DNA of 9,115 nt from CAYOID01 sp964573115 (GCA_964573115.1 CAZNIP010000108.1:1-9115); one strand, 5' to 3'. Numbered from the stretch's first letter, positions 1-6,533 are shown. Numbers and translations are program-made. The notes: generated by a model from the sequence alone, not told the origin.

Positions 1-2054
1 AGCTGCCGGGCCACGAGCTCGGTCAGGTCGATGACTTCGATCTTGCCTTCCAGGCCGCTGGTCTTCAGGCCGTCTTCCAGGTTGACCAGGCAGAAGGGAC
101 AGGCGGTGACGATGACATCCGCCCCGGCCTCTTCAGCCATCCTGGCCCTGACCTGGCCCATGCGCTGGTCCTCGATGGGTTCGTAGTAGAGCATCAGCCC
201 CCCCCCTCCGCAGCAGAAGGACCTGTCCCGGCAGCGCTCCATCTCGACCCGCTTCAGCCCTGGAATGGCGTCCAGGACCTCCCTGGGCTCGTCGTAGAGC
301 AGGTTGTGCCGCCCCAGGTAGCAGGGGTCGTGATAGACATAGGTCTTGGACCCGTCTTCCACAGGATTGAAGCTGAGCTCTCCGGCCCGCAGCTTTTGCA
401 GCACATACTGGCTGAAATGCAGGACTTCCGGCATGGACCGGTAATCCTTGCGCAGGGCATTGTAGGCATGGGGATCTGCAGTGATCACGGTCTTGACCCC
501 GGTCTCCTGAATGGCCTCGGTGTTGTGCTCCTTCAGGGTCTGAAAGAGCATCTCCTCGCCAAACCGCTTGACCTCGTGGCCGCTGTCCTTTTCACCTTTG
601 CCCAGGATCCCGAAGTCCTCGCCGCAGGCATGCAGAACCCTGGCCGTGGCCCGGGCCAGCTCCTGAAGGCGTTCGTCGTAAGAAGTGGCGCTGTCCACAA
701 AATAGAGGGTCCGGGCCGCTTCCTTCTTGCCCAGGACCTTGACCTCGAACTCCTCGGCCAGGGGCTTGACCCACTCCTGGCGCTTCTTTTCCGTCTTGCC
801 ATAGGGGTTGCCCCGCTTTTCCAGGGATGACAGGGGCTTCTGCAGGGACTGGGGCACGTTGCCCTCATCCACCATGCCCCTCCTGAGGTCGACCATCTTG
901 TCGATGTACTCGTTCATGACCGGGCACTCTTCCTCGCAGGCCCCGCAGGTGGTGCAGGACCAGATCTCGTCGGCATCGTAAATGGAGCCGATGAGCGGCT
1001 CGGAACCCTTGATGTCCCCCAGGACCGGGAAGCGGTTGAACATGTAGTCCCTGGCCTTGATGGACACGAATCTGGGCGAGAGGGGGCGCCCCACGGTGTT
1101 GGCCGGGCAGTTGTCGGAGCACCGGCCGCAGTCCACGCAGGTGTAGAAGTCCAGCATGTGTTTCCAGGTGAAGTCCTCGAAGACCTTGGTTCCAAAGGAC
1201 TCCAGGTCATCCAGCTCCTCGTCCGAAACCCCCCAGCGCACTGGTTTGACCGCACCCCGGTCGAGCTTCATGAAGAAGACGTTGAAGATGGAGGTGATGA
1301 CGTGGAAATGCTTGCCGAACGGGAGATAGCACAGAAAGAAGAAAAAGATGACGTCGTGGGCGAAATAGGAGAACACGTGCAGGGGCTGCAACGCCCCGAC
1401 CGGGACACCGCCGAGGATGCCGGCCATGGCCCACGGCAGGGACAGGGGGGCCAGAAACTCGCCCGCATGGCCGGACTGCTGGGCCGCGGCCACATGGGTT
1501 GCGGCGAACAGGCTTTCGAAGACCATCAGGCCGCCGATCAGGCCCAAAACAAAGATGGCCTCCGCGGTATGGTCCTTGCCGTACTCGGGGGGGACCTTGT
1601 AGCGCTCCGGCTTGAACCAGCCCCTCCGTATCCCGGCGATGATGCAGGCGATGAGCACGATGGTCGCGGCATAGTCCTTGAGCACGTTGTAGACGTCGCC
1701 CAGCCCGCCACCGAGGCCGGGAAAGACGAACCCTTCCTGAAAACCGACGATGACGAGGGTCGTCGACCGGATGGACAGGACCAGGAAGCCGACAAAGATG
1801 AGGATGTGCAGCACCCCGGCCAGCATGTACCTGGGCTGCTTGTACTGGGCCAGCCAGTAGGTCAAGACGGCCTGGACCCGGCTCCCGAACCGGTTCATGC
1901 GGTTGTCCGGTGTGCCCTTGGTCAGGGGGATGAGCCTCTTGGCCATGATGAAGGCGAAGGCAGCCAGACCTGCCAGGGGAATGAGCACTGCCAGGATCCA
2001 GGCCGGGATCCCGAGCACTGTGGCTTCAGCCGGAGGTATGAGTATCTGTTCCAT
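1..2054 (-). CDS. FadF/EMO-like membrane (Fe-S) oxidoreductase, ETF:menaquinone reductase type (partial, C-terminus off window)
   Basis: Membrane-bound Fe-S protein that most likely takes electrons from reduced EtfAB and delivers them to menaquinone during acyl-CoA oxidation. 684 residues are visible with no stop. The N-terminal third is a NarI-like membrane domain (helices near 15-37, 74-103, 126-144, 165-190, 225-245) with candidate haem-b histidines 83, 226, 233, 249 and 251. Two ferredoxin-type 4Fe-4S motifs follow (CVDCGRCSDNCP, Cys306/309/312/316; CTTCGACEEECP, Cys367/370/373/377). The C-terminal CCG domain fits C-x35-CC-x36-CxxC (Cys578, 614, 615, 652, 655), the non-cubane cluster site of heterodisulfide-reductase-like proteins. 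An earlier CCG half (about 447-540) has lost its cysteines (KDSGH, ADPHA), as I remember for Bacillus FadF. Start ATG 2054 has AAGGAAG six bases upstream. It lies downstream of the acyl-CoA dehydrogenase on the same strand, the partners expected for EMO (EtfAB:menaquinone oxidoreductase). Alternative: another HdrD/GlpC-like oxidoreductase. From the visible length, only a short tail is probably missing. Confidence 0.9.
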   Translation of the reverse strand, partial: MEQILIPPAEATVLGIPAWILAVLIPLAGLAAFAFIMAKRLIPLTKGTPDNRMNRFGSRVQAVLTYWLAQYKQPRYMLAGVLHILIFVGFLVLSIRSTTLVIVGFQEGFVFPGLGGGLGDVYNVLKDYAATIVLIACIIAGIRRGWFKPERYKVPPEYGKDHTAEAIFVLGLIGGLMVFESLFAATHVAAAQQSGHAGEFLAPLSLPWAMAGILGGVPVGALQPLHVFSYFAHDVIFFFFLCYLPFGKHFHVITSIFNVFFMKLDRGAVKPVRWGVSDEELDDLESFGTKVFEDFTWKHMLDFYTCVDCGRCSDNCPANTVGRPLSPRFVSIKARDYMFNRFPVLGDIKGSEPLIGSIYDADEIWSCTTCGACEEECPVMNEYIDKMVDLRRGMVDEGNVPQSLQKPLSSLEKRGNPYGKTEKKRQEWVKPLAEEFEVKVLGKKEAARTLYFVDSATSYDERLQELARATARVLHACGEDFGILGKGEKDSGHEVKRFGEEMLFQTLKEHNTEAIQETGVKTVITADPHAYNALRKDYRSMPEVLHFSQYVLQKLRAGELSFNPVEDGSKTYVYHDPCYLGRHNLLYDEPREVLDAIPGLKRVEMERCRDRSFCCGGGGLMLYYEPIEDQRMGQVRARMAEEAGADVIVTACPFCLVNLEDGLKTSGLEGKIEVIDLTELVARQ

Positions 2055-2109
2055 ACATCGCTTCCTTGTTTGCGTGAATTGACTCCAGCCACAACGTATG
2101 GCCCAGTCT

Positions 2110-2175
2110 GCCGCTGCCTGCAACCCCTCTGGCGGGCCATGCCGGGCTCAAGCTCCCGGATTGCCAGGCAGCGGC
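2110..2175. repeat. 11-bp perfect inverted repeat with nested hairpin between the two beta-oxidation genes
   Basis: GCCGCTGCCTG at 2110-2120 is exactly complemented by CAGGCAGCGGC at 2165-2175. The 44-nt loop holds a smaller stem, CCGGG 2142-2146 with CCCGG 2155-2159. No T-run follows either side, so it is not a classical intrinsic terminator. It could be an mRNA-processing or attenuation structure between the dehydrogenase and oxidoreductase cistrons, or a degenerate relative of the dispersed hairpin elements elsewhere in the window: its minus strand contains AGCCCGGC and GCCAGAGG, as they do. Confidence 0.6.
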
Positions 2176-2196
2176 GAGATTCACAGCGATTCTGAG

Positions 2197-4011
2197 TTAT
2201 TTTCCGCCAAAGGCGTCCTCTTCCATGTCCACAGCAGCACTGGAGGACTTCTTGATGGACTCGATCTTGCCCATGGTCACCGGCAGCACGGTCTGAATAT
2301 AGAACTGGCAGGTCTGGATCTGACCCTGGTAGAAGACCTTGTCCTTTTTCTTGGCCTTCTCCAGCTTGCCGGAGGCCACTGAAGCCCTCCAGAGGAGCAT
2401 CCAGGCCATGGCCAGGTCGCCGCAGACTTCCATGAAGGAATAGGCATGGGCAAAGGCTGTCAGCACCTCCTCAGACATGGCCTTGCCCCCGATGTGCATG
2501 GCCACCTCGCCCAGGGTGTTGAGCACGGCCTCCATTTCCCCGGCCAGCTCGGCCAGCTGCTCATGCTGCTTGGCCTCGCCGATGGTCTTCTGCATCTCCC
2601 CCATGAGGTCCATGATGGCCTTGCCCTTCTTCATGCCCAGCTTCCGGCCCAGGAGGTCCATGGCCTGGATCCCGTTGGTGCCTTCATAGATGGGCGTGAT
2701 CCGGACATCCCGCAGGAGCTGCTCCTGGGGATACTCCCTGGTGTACCCATAGCCGCCGTAGACCTGGACCCCGAGGTTGCACATGTCCACGGCTTTGTCG
2801 GTGCAGTAGCCTTTGCAGATGGGGATGAGGACGTCGATGATGTTCTGGTACCTGTCCTTGTCGTCTTCCGAGTCGGTCAGGTTCTTCATGTCCTCGCAGA
2901 AGTTGACGTAGTACATCAGACTGCGCATGCCTTCGACATTGGACTTCATGGTCATGAGCATGCGGCGGACGTCCGGGTGCTGGATGATGGGCACGGCCGG
3001 GGCGCTCTTGTCCATGAGGTTGAGCAGGTGCCGTCCCTGGGTCCTGTCCCGGGCGTAGTTGACGGCGTTGAGGTAGGACGAGGCAGCCAGGGCCAACCCC
3101 TGCATGCCCACCAGGAGCCTGGCCTGATTCATCATCAGGAACATCTCCCGCATGCCCTTGTTCTCCTGTCCCAGGAGCAGACCGCGGCACTTGTTCTTGC
3201 TGCCCAGGGCCAGCGTGCAGGTCGAGCTGCCGTGGATGCCCAGCTTTTCCTCGATGCCGGTGCAGACCACGTCGTTGAACTCGCCCATGCTGCCGTCCTC
3301 GTTCACCCAGTACTTGGGCACGATGAACAGGGAAATCCCGGAGGTTCCCGGAGGGGCGCCCTCTATTCTGGCCAGGGTCGGGTGGATGATGTTCTCGGTC
3401 AGGTCGTGCTCGCCGCCGCTGATCCAGATCTTCTGTCCGGAGATGTTGTAGGTCCCGTCGCCGTTTGGTTCAGCTGTGGTGGTGATGGCCCCGACATCCG
3501 ATCCGGCCTGGGGCTCGGACAGGAGCATGGTGCCCATCCATTCCCCGGTGTAGAGCTTCTTCAGGAAGAGCTCCTTCTGCTCCTGGGTCCCGAAGCTCTC
3601 GATGAGGTGTCCGGCCCCGACAGTCAGCCCGACATAGAGATTCAGAGAGCAGTTGGCCCCCAGCAAATAGTCGCTGACCGCCATGCTCAGGGTCTTGGGC
3701 ATGCCCTGCCCGCCCCATTCCGGGGACTCGGAGGTGCCGACCCACTCCCCTTCCCTGTAGAGCTGGTAGACCCGGTGAAACTCCTCCGGCACTTTGACCT
3801 CGCCGTTCTCAAAAACCACGCCCTTTTCATCCCCGACCTTGTTCGTGGGCAGGATTTCCTTGACAGCCAGGTTCTTGGCTTCATTGACGATCAAGTCAAC
3901 GGTCTTCTTGTTGAACTCTGCAAACTTCTCATGCTTGCTGAACTGCTCGACATTGAGCAGCTCGTGCAGGACGAAATCCACATCCCTGCGGTCTGCGATC
4001 TGCTGTGCCAT
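2197..4011 (-). CDS. Acyl-CoA dehydrogenase, long (~600 aa) FadE/DmdC-like form
   Basis: FAD-dependent dehydrogenase for the first step of beta-oxidation: it oxidises an acyl-CoA to the trans-2-enoyl-CoA in the cytoplasm and passes electrons to ETF. The 604 residues show, in order, an N-terminal extension and helical domain (about 1-155), the central beta domain with LLSEPQAGSDVG (163-174) and KIWISGG (194-200), and the C-terminal helical domain with RDRTQGRHL (321-329), YGGYGYTREYPQEQLLRD (418-435) and IYEGTNGIQ (441-449). Glu443 in the last motif is the expected catalytic base. A C-terminal helical extension (about 460-604) marks the long subfamily that includes DmdC-type enzymes; the substrate cannot be read from sequence. 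Start ATG 4011 is chosen because AAAGGAG lies nine bases upstream and because, as I recall, homologues begin MAQ.IADRRDVDFVL. An in-frame ATG at 4074 also has a good GAGGAG site but would add 21 atypical residues. First gene of a likely two-gene unit with the FadF-like gene. Confidence 0.96.
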   Translation of the reverse strand: MAQQIADRRDVDFVLHELLNVEQFSKHEKFAEFNKKTVDLIVNEAKNLAVKEILPTNKVGDEKGVVFENGEVKVPEEFHRVYQLYREGEWVGTSESPEWGGQGMPKTLSMAVSDYLLGANCSLNLYVGLTVGAGHLIESFGTQEQKELFLKKLYTGEWMGTMLLSEPQAGSDVGAITTTAEPNGDGTYNISGQKIWISGGEHDLTENIIHPTLARIEGAPPGTSGISLFIVPKYWVNEDGSMGEFNDVVCTGIEEKLGIHGSSTCTLALGSKNKCRGLLLGQENKGMREMFLMMNQARLLVGMQGLALAASSYLNAVNYARDRTQGRHLLNLMDKSAPAVPIIQHPDVRRMLMTMKSNVEGMRSLMYYVNFCEDMKNLTDSEDDKDRYQNIIDVLIPICKGYCTDKAVDMCNLGVQVYGGYGYTREYPQEQLLRDVRITPIYEGTNGIQAMDLLGRKLGMKKGKAIMDLMGEMQKTIGEAKQHEQLAELAGEMEAVLNTLGEVAMHIGGKAMSEEVLTAFAHAYSFMEVCGDLAMAWMLLWRASVASGKLEKAKKKDKVFYQGQIQTCQFYIQTVLPVTMGKIESIKKSSSAAVDMEEDAFGGK

Positions 4012-4046
4012 TGATGCTCTCTCCTTTGTTGAAGACGTTTCCCTGA

Positions 4047-4060
4047 CGGCAGACGTGCCG
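4047..4060. repeat. Small 5-bp stem-loop in the acyl-CoA dehydrogenase leader
   Basis: CGGCA (4047-4051) and TGCCG (4056-4060) can pair around a 4-nt loop, 36 bases upstream of the dehydrogenase start codon. It is short and may be chance in G+C-rich DNA. I see no FadR-box-like palindrome in the 99 bases between the start codon and the assembly gap, so any operator for this gene would lie inside or beyond the gap. Confidence 0.25.
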
Positions 4061-4110
4061 CCAGCAAACCACATTCACTCCTCTGCCATTGCCTGAAAGC
4101 TCGATCACGC

Positions 4111-4210
4111 NNNNNNNNNNNNNNNNNNNNNNNNNNNNNNNNNNNNNNNNNNNNNNNNNNNNNNNNNNNNNNNNNNNNNNNNNNNNNNNNNNNNNNNNNN
4201 NNNNNNNNNN
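4111..4210. other. Assembly gap (100 N)
   Basis: Exactly 100 undetermined bases, the conventional placeholder for a gap of unknown size joining two contigs. Order and spacing of the acyl-CoA dehydrogenase and tetR sides therefore depend on scaffolding. The right edge abuts a hairpin repeat related to another copy in the window, which may be why assembly broke here. Confidence 0.98.
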
Positions 4211-4212
4211 CC

Positions 4213-4241
4213 TGTCAGCCCAGCCAGAGGCAGGGCTGACA
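4213..4241. repeat. Dispersed hairpin repeat, copy 1 (AGA loop)
   Basis: Arms TGTCAGCCCAGCC (4213-4225) and GGCAGGGCTGACA (4229-4241) pair at 12 of 13 positions around an AGA loop. The same arm sequence and the same AGA loop recur at 6538-6562. Conservation of the loop as well as the stem argues for a repeated element (REP-like) rather than independent terminators. It lies downstream of tetR and two bases from the gap, with no T-run. Confidence 0.7.
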
Positions 4242-4283
4242 CCTGATCACCTGTGATGAAGGTTCAAGCGAGCTCTGAGCCAT
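4215..4283 (-). other. Possible gene start or mini-ORF after tetR, closed by the hairpin repeat
   Basis: An ATG at 4283, 31 bases past the tetR stop, has a very good ribosome binding site (GGAAGGAG, five bases upstream). Its frame stays open for 22 codons (starting MAQSSLEPSS) and then stops within the hairpin repeat, so the last few codons are hairpin sequence. It could be the true start of a downstream gene interrupted by repeat insertion or by mis-assembly at the contig edge, a short leader peptide, or chance. The peptide resembles nothing I know. Confidence 0.25.
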
Positions 4284-4314
4284 GTTGCTCCTTCCGTTCT
4301 TGCGGGCAGGGGCA

Positions 4315-4935
4315 TCAGGCACGGTCAGCAGTCTCCGCCTTACCGATCCCGTGGATAAAGATGTCCACCAGGGAGTTGGCCATGGAGGACGGGGTGTACT
4401 TGCCGCTGGAATAGACCCAGGTGGTGATCACCTCGTCAATGGCCCCGATGATGACCTGCTTGACCAGGGCGATGGGCAGGTTCTTCCTGATGACCCCTTC
4501 GTTCTGCCCCTGGTTGATGATGCTGGAGACGAGATTGAAGTACATGTCCGACAGCTCTTTGATCTTTTGATCCGAGAGCCGCCTCTTGACCTTGGTCTCG
4601 ACCTGGTAGACAACAGCCAGCTCCCTGTTCAGCTCAAACTCCCTGAGATGCATGTAGATGAGCTTGCGGAGCTTATCCAGGGCATTGTCGGCCTGACCGA
4701 CCTCCTCCTTGAACTTGGCGAAGATCTGAGCCGTCTTGAAGCTGAAAAAATGATCCAGGATGTCGTTCTTGTTCTTGAAGTAGAGGTAGATGGTTCCGTC
4801 AGCCACTCCAGCTTCCCTGGCCACCTGGGAGATCGTGGAGCTGTAAAACCCCTGTCGAGCGAAGACCCGGATAGCCGCTTCCAAAATCCTTTGATATTTT
4901 TGACTTTTTTTTGAATTCGGCTGGATGTCTGACAT
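4315..4935 (-). CDS. fadR: TetR-family, FadR-type (Bacillus-like) acyl-CoA-responsive repressor
   Basis: Predicted 206-residue DNA-binding repressor of fatty-acid degradation genes, expected to leave its operator when long-chain acyl-CoA binds. The N-terminal helix-turn-helix is clear: YQRILEAAIRVFARQGF (14-30), then TISQVAREAGVADGTIYLYFKNK inside 34-56, the classic TetR signature. The C-terminal ligand-binding domain contains IIGAIDEVITTWV (162-174), which closely recalls the corresponding stretch of Bacillus subtilis FadR (GTIDETVTTWV as I remember). The likely operator lies directly upstream at 4967-4992, implying autoregulation. ATG 4935 is preferred because AAGGA stands 11 bases upstream and the protein then starts like other family members. 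ATG 4956 would add seven residues (MTRTTRG), uses AGG/AGA codons and has no usable ribosome binding site. The family call is firm and the FadR role is strongly supported by the operator. It is unrelated to the GntR-type FadR of E. coli. Confidence 0.9.
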   Translation of the reverse strand: MSDIQPNSKKSQKYQRILEAAIRVFARQGFYSSTISQVAREAGVADGTIYLYFKNKNDILDHFFSFKTAQIFAKFKEEVGQADNALDKLRKLIYMHLREFELNRELAVVYQVETKVKRRLSDQKIKELSDMYFNLVSSIINQGQNEGVIRKNLPIALVKQVIIGAIDEVITTWVYSSGKYTPSSMANSLVDIFIHGIGKAETADRA

Positions 4936-4966
4936 TCCTCTTGTCGTCCTTGTCATCTCGTGCTAG

Positions 4967-4992
4967 TTTCTGAATGAATATTCATTCAGAAA
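4967..4992. promoter_or_regulatory. FadR-box operator: perfect 26-bp palindrome
   Basis: The core TGAATGAATATTCATTCA (4971-4988) is a perfect palindrome, extended by TTTC (4967-4970) and GAAA (4989-4992) to 26 bp without a mismatch. The core satisfies every position of the FadR box I recall from Bacillus subtilis, TGAATGAMTANTCATTCA. It lies between tetR and the divergent glycosyltransferase gene, immediately downstream of the proposed tetR -10 element, where a bound repressor would block initiation. It is A+T-rich in otherwise G+C-rich DNA. Confidence 0.88.
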
Positions 4993-4993
4993 A

Positions 4994-5022
4994 TGACTAC
5001 CAAGTCCCTCATGGGCTGTCAA
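4994..5022 (-). promoter_or_regulatory. Candidate sigma70-type promoter for tetR/fadR
   Basis: On the minus strand a perfect -35 hexamer TTGACA (5017-5022) is followed after 17 bases by TAGTCA (4994-4999), a weak -10 match. Transcription would start within the palindromic operator, a typical arrangement for a self-repressed regulator. The -35 and spacing are good and the -10 poor. No convincing promoter was found for the plus-strand glycosyltransferase operon in the same region. Confidence 0.45.
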
Positions 5023-5111
5023 GCTGCCCGGGCAAAAAATCAGGCGATTCGCTTTCCCCATCAAGACCCCGCTGTATCAACCGGCGGGTTTTCGCAGAGG
5101 ATGAGACCCGA

Positions 5112-6533
5112 ATGGATCACTCAGGACTGTCGGCCTTCAAAGGTTCGCTCACGGATCAACCGTCCATGCCTTTGGGACAGGCCCGGAAACCACGCCACTC
5201 AGGTTCTCCTGACGGGCTCAGAATCGCCCTGGTCAGCTATCGCTCCAATCCCTACTCAGGAGGCCAGGGAATCTACGTCAAGTACCTGAGCAAGGCCCTG
5301 GCCGATCTGGGCCACGATGTCCGGGTCATCTCTGGCGAACCCTACCCTGAACTGGACGATCCCGTCCGCCTGGTGCCCCTCCCGGGGATGAACTTTTACG
5401 ACTACCCCACAGCCCGGGCCGCAGTCCGCGAAAGGAAGCTGTCCTGCCTGACCGATGTCCTGGAATACCTGGGCTACATCAGCGGCGGCTTCCCCGAACC
5501 CAGGACCTTTGGCCGGAGATTGGCCCGGTACATGGCCGCCCACGGTCGGTCCTTCGATATCGTCCACGACAACCAGAGCCTGTGCTTCGGCCTCCTGAAG
5601 ATCATGGCCATGGACATCCCGGTGGTGTCCACGATTCACCACCCCATCACCAGGGATCTGACCACTGCCCTGGCCAATGAGCCGCAATGGGGCATGCGTC
5701 TGCTCATCCGCAGATGGCACAGCTTTCTCCGGATGCAGAAACGGGTGGCCCCGGAGCTGGAGCAGATTCTGACCGTGTCTGACTGCTCCCGGCGGGACAT
5801 CGTCAAGGATTTCAAGCTGGAGCAGGACAGGATCAGCGTGGTCCACAACGGCGTGGACCTGTCCAGCTTCTCCCCGATGGACGGGGTGGAGCGGGAGCCT
5901 TTCAGGATCATGGCCACGGCGAGTGCCGACGTCCCACTCAAGGGCTTGAACACCCTGCTCGAAGCCATCGGACTGCTCAAGGACGACCTGCCCCAGCTCA
6001 AGCTGACCGTGCTGGGCAGGCCCAAAACAAACGGTCCCACAGCCAGACTGGTCAGGGAGCTGGAACTCGGATCCCGGGTCCGCTTCGTGAACAACCTGAC
6101 CACCCATGAGCTGCGCACGCTCTATGCCCGGGCCAGCGTGGCCGTGGTCCCTTCCCTGTACGAGGGCTTCGGCCTCCCGGCAGCCGAGGCCATGGCCTGC
6201 GGCGTCCCGGTGGTCTCCACCACAGGCGGGGCCCTGCCCGAAGTGGTCGGCCAGGCCGGGATCCTCGTGCCCCCGGGTGAGCCCCTGGACATGGCCGGAG
6301 CCTTGAAGACCCTCCTGGCATCACCGGAGCTCAGGCACTCCCTGGGCAGGCAGGGACGGCGGAGGATGGAGGACAACTTCACCTGGGACAAGGCGGCCCG
6401 CAGAACAGTCCAGGTCTACGAGCGGCTGCTGGCGGAGCAGAGGACAGAGACCAGAGGACAGAGGTCAGAGAACAGAGGACAGAAAGTTGCGGCTGCAAAA
6501 ACTCAAGACGCAGCCGCAGGAATTCAGAAGTGA
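5112..6533 (+). CDS. GT4-family (GT-B fold) glycosyltransferase with repeat-derived C-terminal tail
   Basis: Retaining nucleotide-sugar-dependent glycosyltransferase, cytoplasmic or membrane-associated; sugar and acceptor unknown. Of 473 residues, the first GT-B domain starts at about 36 (LRIALVSYRSNPYSGGQGIYV, with the glycine-rich loop at 50-53) and the second at about 265. HNGVDL (245-250), ASADVPLKGL (270-279, likely phosphate-binding Lys277) and the E-x7-E motif EGFGLPAAE (Glu351, Glu359) mark GT4. After LLAEQ (439-443) the family domain ends. The remaining 30 residues (RTETRGQRSENRGQK, then an Ala-rich end) are encoded by a heptanucleotide array and a palindromic repeat, so the original stop has probably been displaced. 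ATG 5112 is chosen for GAGGA ten bases upstream. The open frame extends back to 4974, but that ATG lies inside the FadR-type palindrome; ATG 5166 is a weaker alternative. It is the first gene of a likely operon with the methyltransferase and the barrel protein. Confidence 0.93.
   Translation: MDHSGLSAFKGSLTDQPSMPLGQARKPRHSGSPDGLRIALVSYRSNPYSGGQGIYVKYLSKALADLGHDVRVISGEPYPELDDPVRLVPLPGMNFYDYPTARAAVRERKLSCLTDVLEYLGYISGGFPEPRTFGRRLARYMAAHGRSFDIVHDNQSLCFGLLKIMAMDIPVVSTIHHPITRDLTTALANEPQWGMRLLIRRWHSFLRMQKRVAPELEQILTVSDCSRRDIVKDFKLEQDRISVVHNGVDLSSFSPMDGVEREPFRIMATASADVPLKGLNTLLEAIGLLKDDLPQLKLTVLGRPKTNGPTARLVRELELGSRVRFVNNLTTHELRTLYARASVAVVPSLYEGFGLPAAEAMACGVPVVSTTGGALPEVVGQAGILVPPGEPLDMAGALKTLLASPELRHSLGRQGRRRMEDNFTWDKAARRTVQVYERLLAEQRTETRGQRSENRGQKVAAAKTQDAAAGIQK
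6438..6486 (+). repeat. Heptanucleotide tandem array (seven CAGAGGN-like units) inside the glycosyltransferase 3' end
   Basis: Seven consecutive 7-bp units read CAGAGGA, CAGAGAC, CAGAGGA, CAGAGGT, CAGAGAA, CAGAGGA and CAGAAAG. They encode the imperfect peptide repeat QRTETRG/QRSENRG. Because seven is not a multiple of three, gain or loss of one unit would shift the reading frame of everything after it. The array leads straight into the palindrome at 6488. Confidence 0.85.
6488..6518. repeat. Palindromic repeat TGCGGCTGC/GCAGCCGCA, copy A
   Basis: TGCGGCTGC (6488-6496) and GCAGCCGCA (6510-6518) form a perfect 9-bp stem with a 13-nt loop. The same arms, a near-identical loop (ACTC plus A-rich flanks) and the same following GGAATTCAG recur at 9014-9052. 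Here the element lies within the last codons of the glycosyltransferase, giving its AAAKTQDAAAGIQK end. It is too long-range and too well conserved between copies to be chance. Confidence 0.8.

Noticed and set aside
1158..2195. 345-codon plus-strand open frame opposite the FadF-like gene
   Set aside because: Antisense shadow: rich in Asp/Gly/Gln/His, no motif, while the minus strand encodes membrane helices and cysteine motifs.
2446..4014. 522-codon open frame on the plus strand, antisense to the acyl-CoA dehydrogenase
   Set aside because: Its His/Asp/Val/Leu-rich composition is typical of the complement of a G+C-rich gene; it has no recognisable domain and the dehydrogenase on the other strand is unmistakable.
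4012..4074. Acyl-CoA dehydrogenase start at ATG 4074
   Set aside because: Although GAGGAG precedes it, the added 21 residues precede the conserved MAQ N-terminus, which has its own strong AAAGGAG site.
4243..4258. TGATCAC/GTGATGA imperfect palindrome as a second operator
   Set aside because: Short and imperfect, unlike the FadR box, and overlaps the possible mini-ORF after tetR; likely chance.
4974..5111. Upstream start of the glycosyltransferase at ATG 4974
   Set aside because: This ATG is part of the FadR-type palindrome and has no ribosome binding site; the extra 46 residues are low in family character. ATG 5112 has a GAGGA site.
5256..6107. 283-codon minus-strand open frame opposite the glycosyltransferase
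   Set aside because: Antisense shadow of the GT4 gene with no family features and no ribosome binding site.
6438..6486. CRISPR array
   Set aside because: Units are 7 bp with no spacers and there are no cas genes; it is a heptanucleotide tandem repeat.
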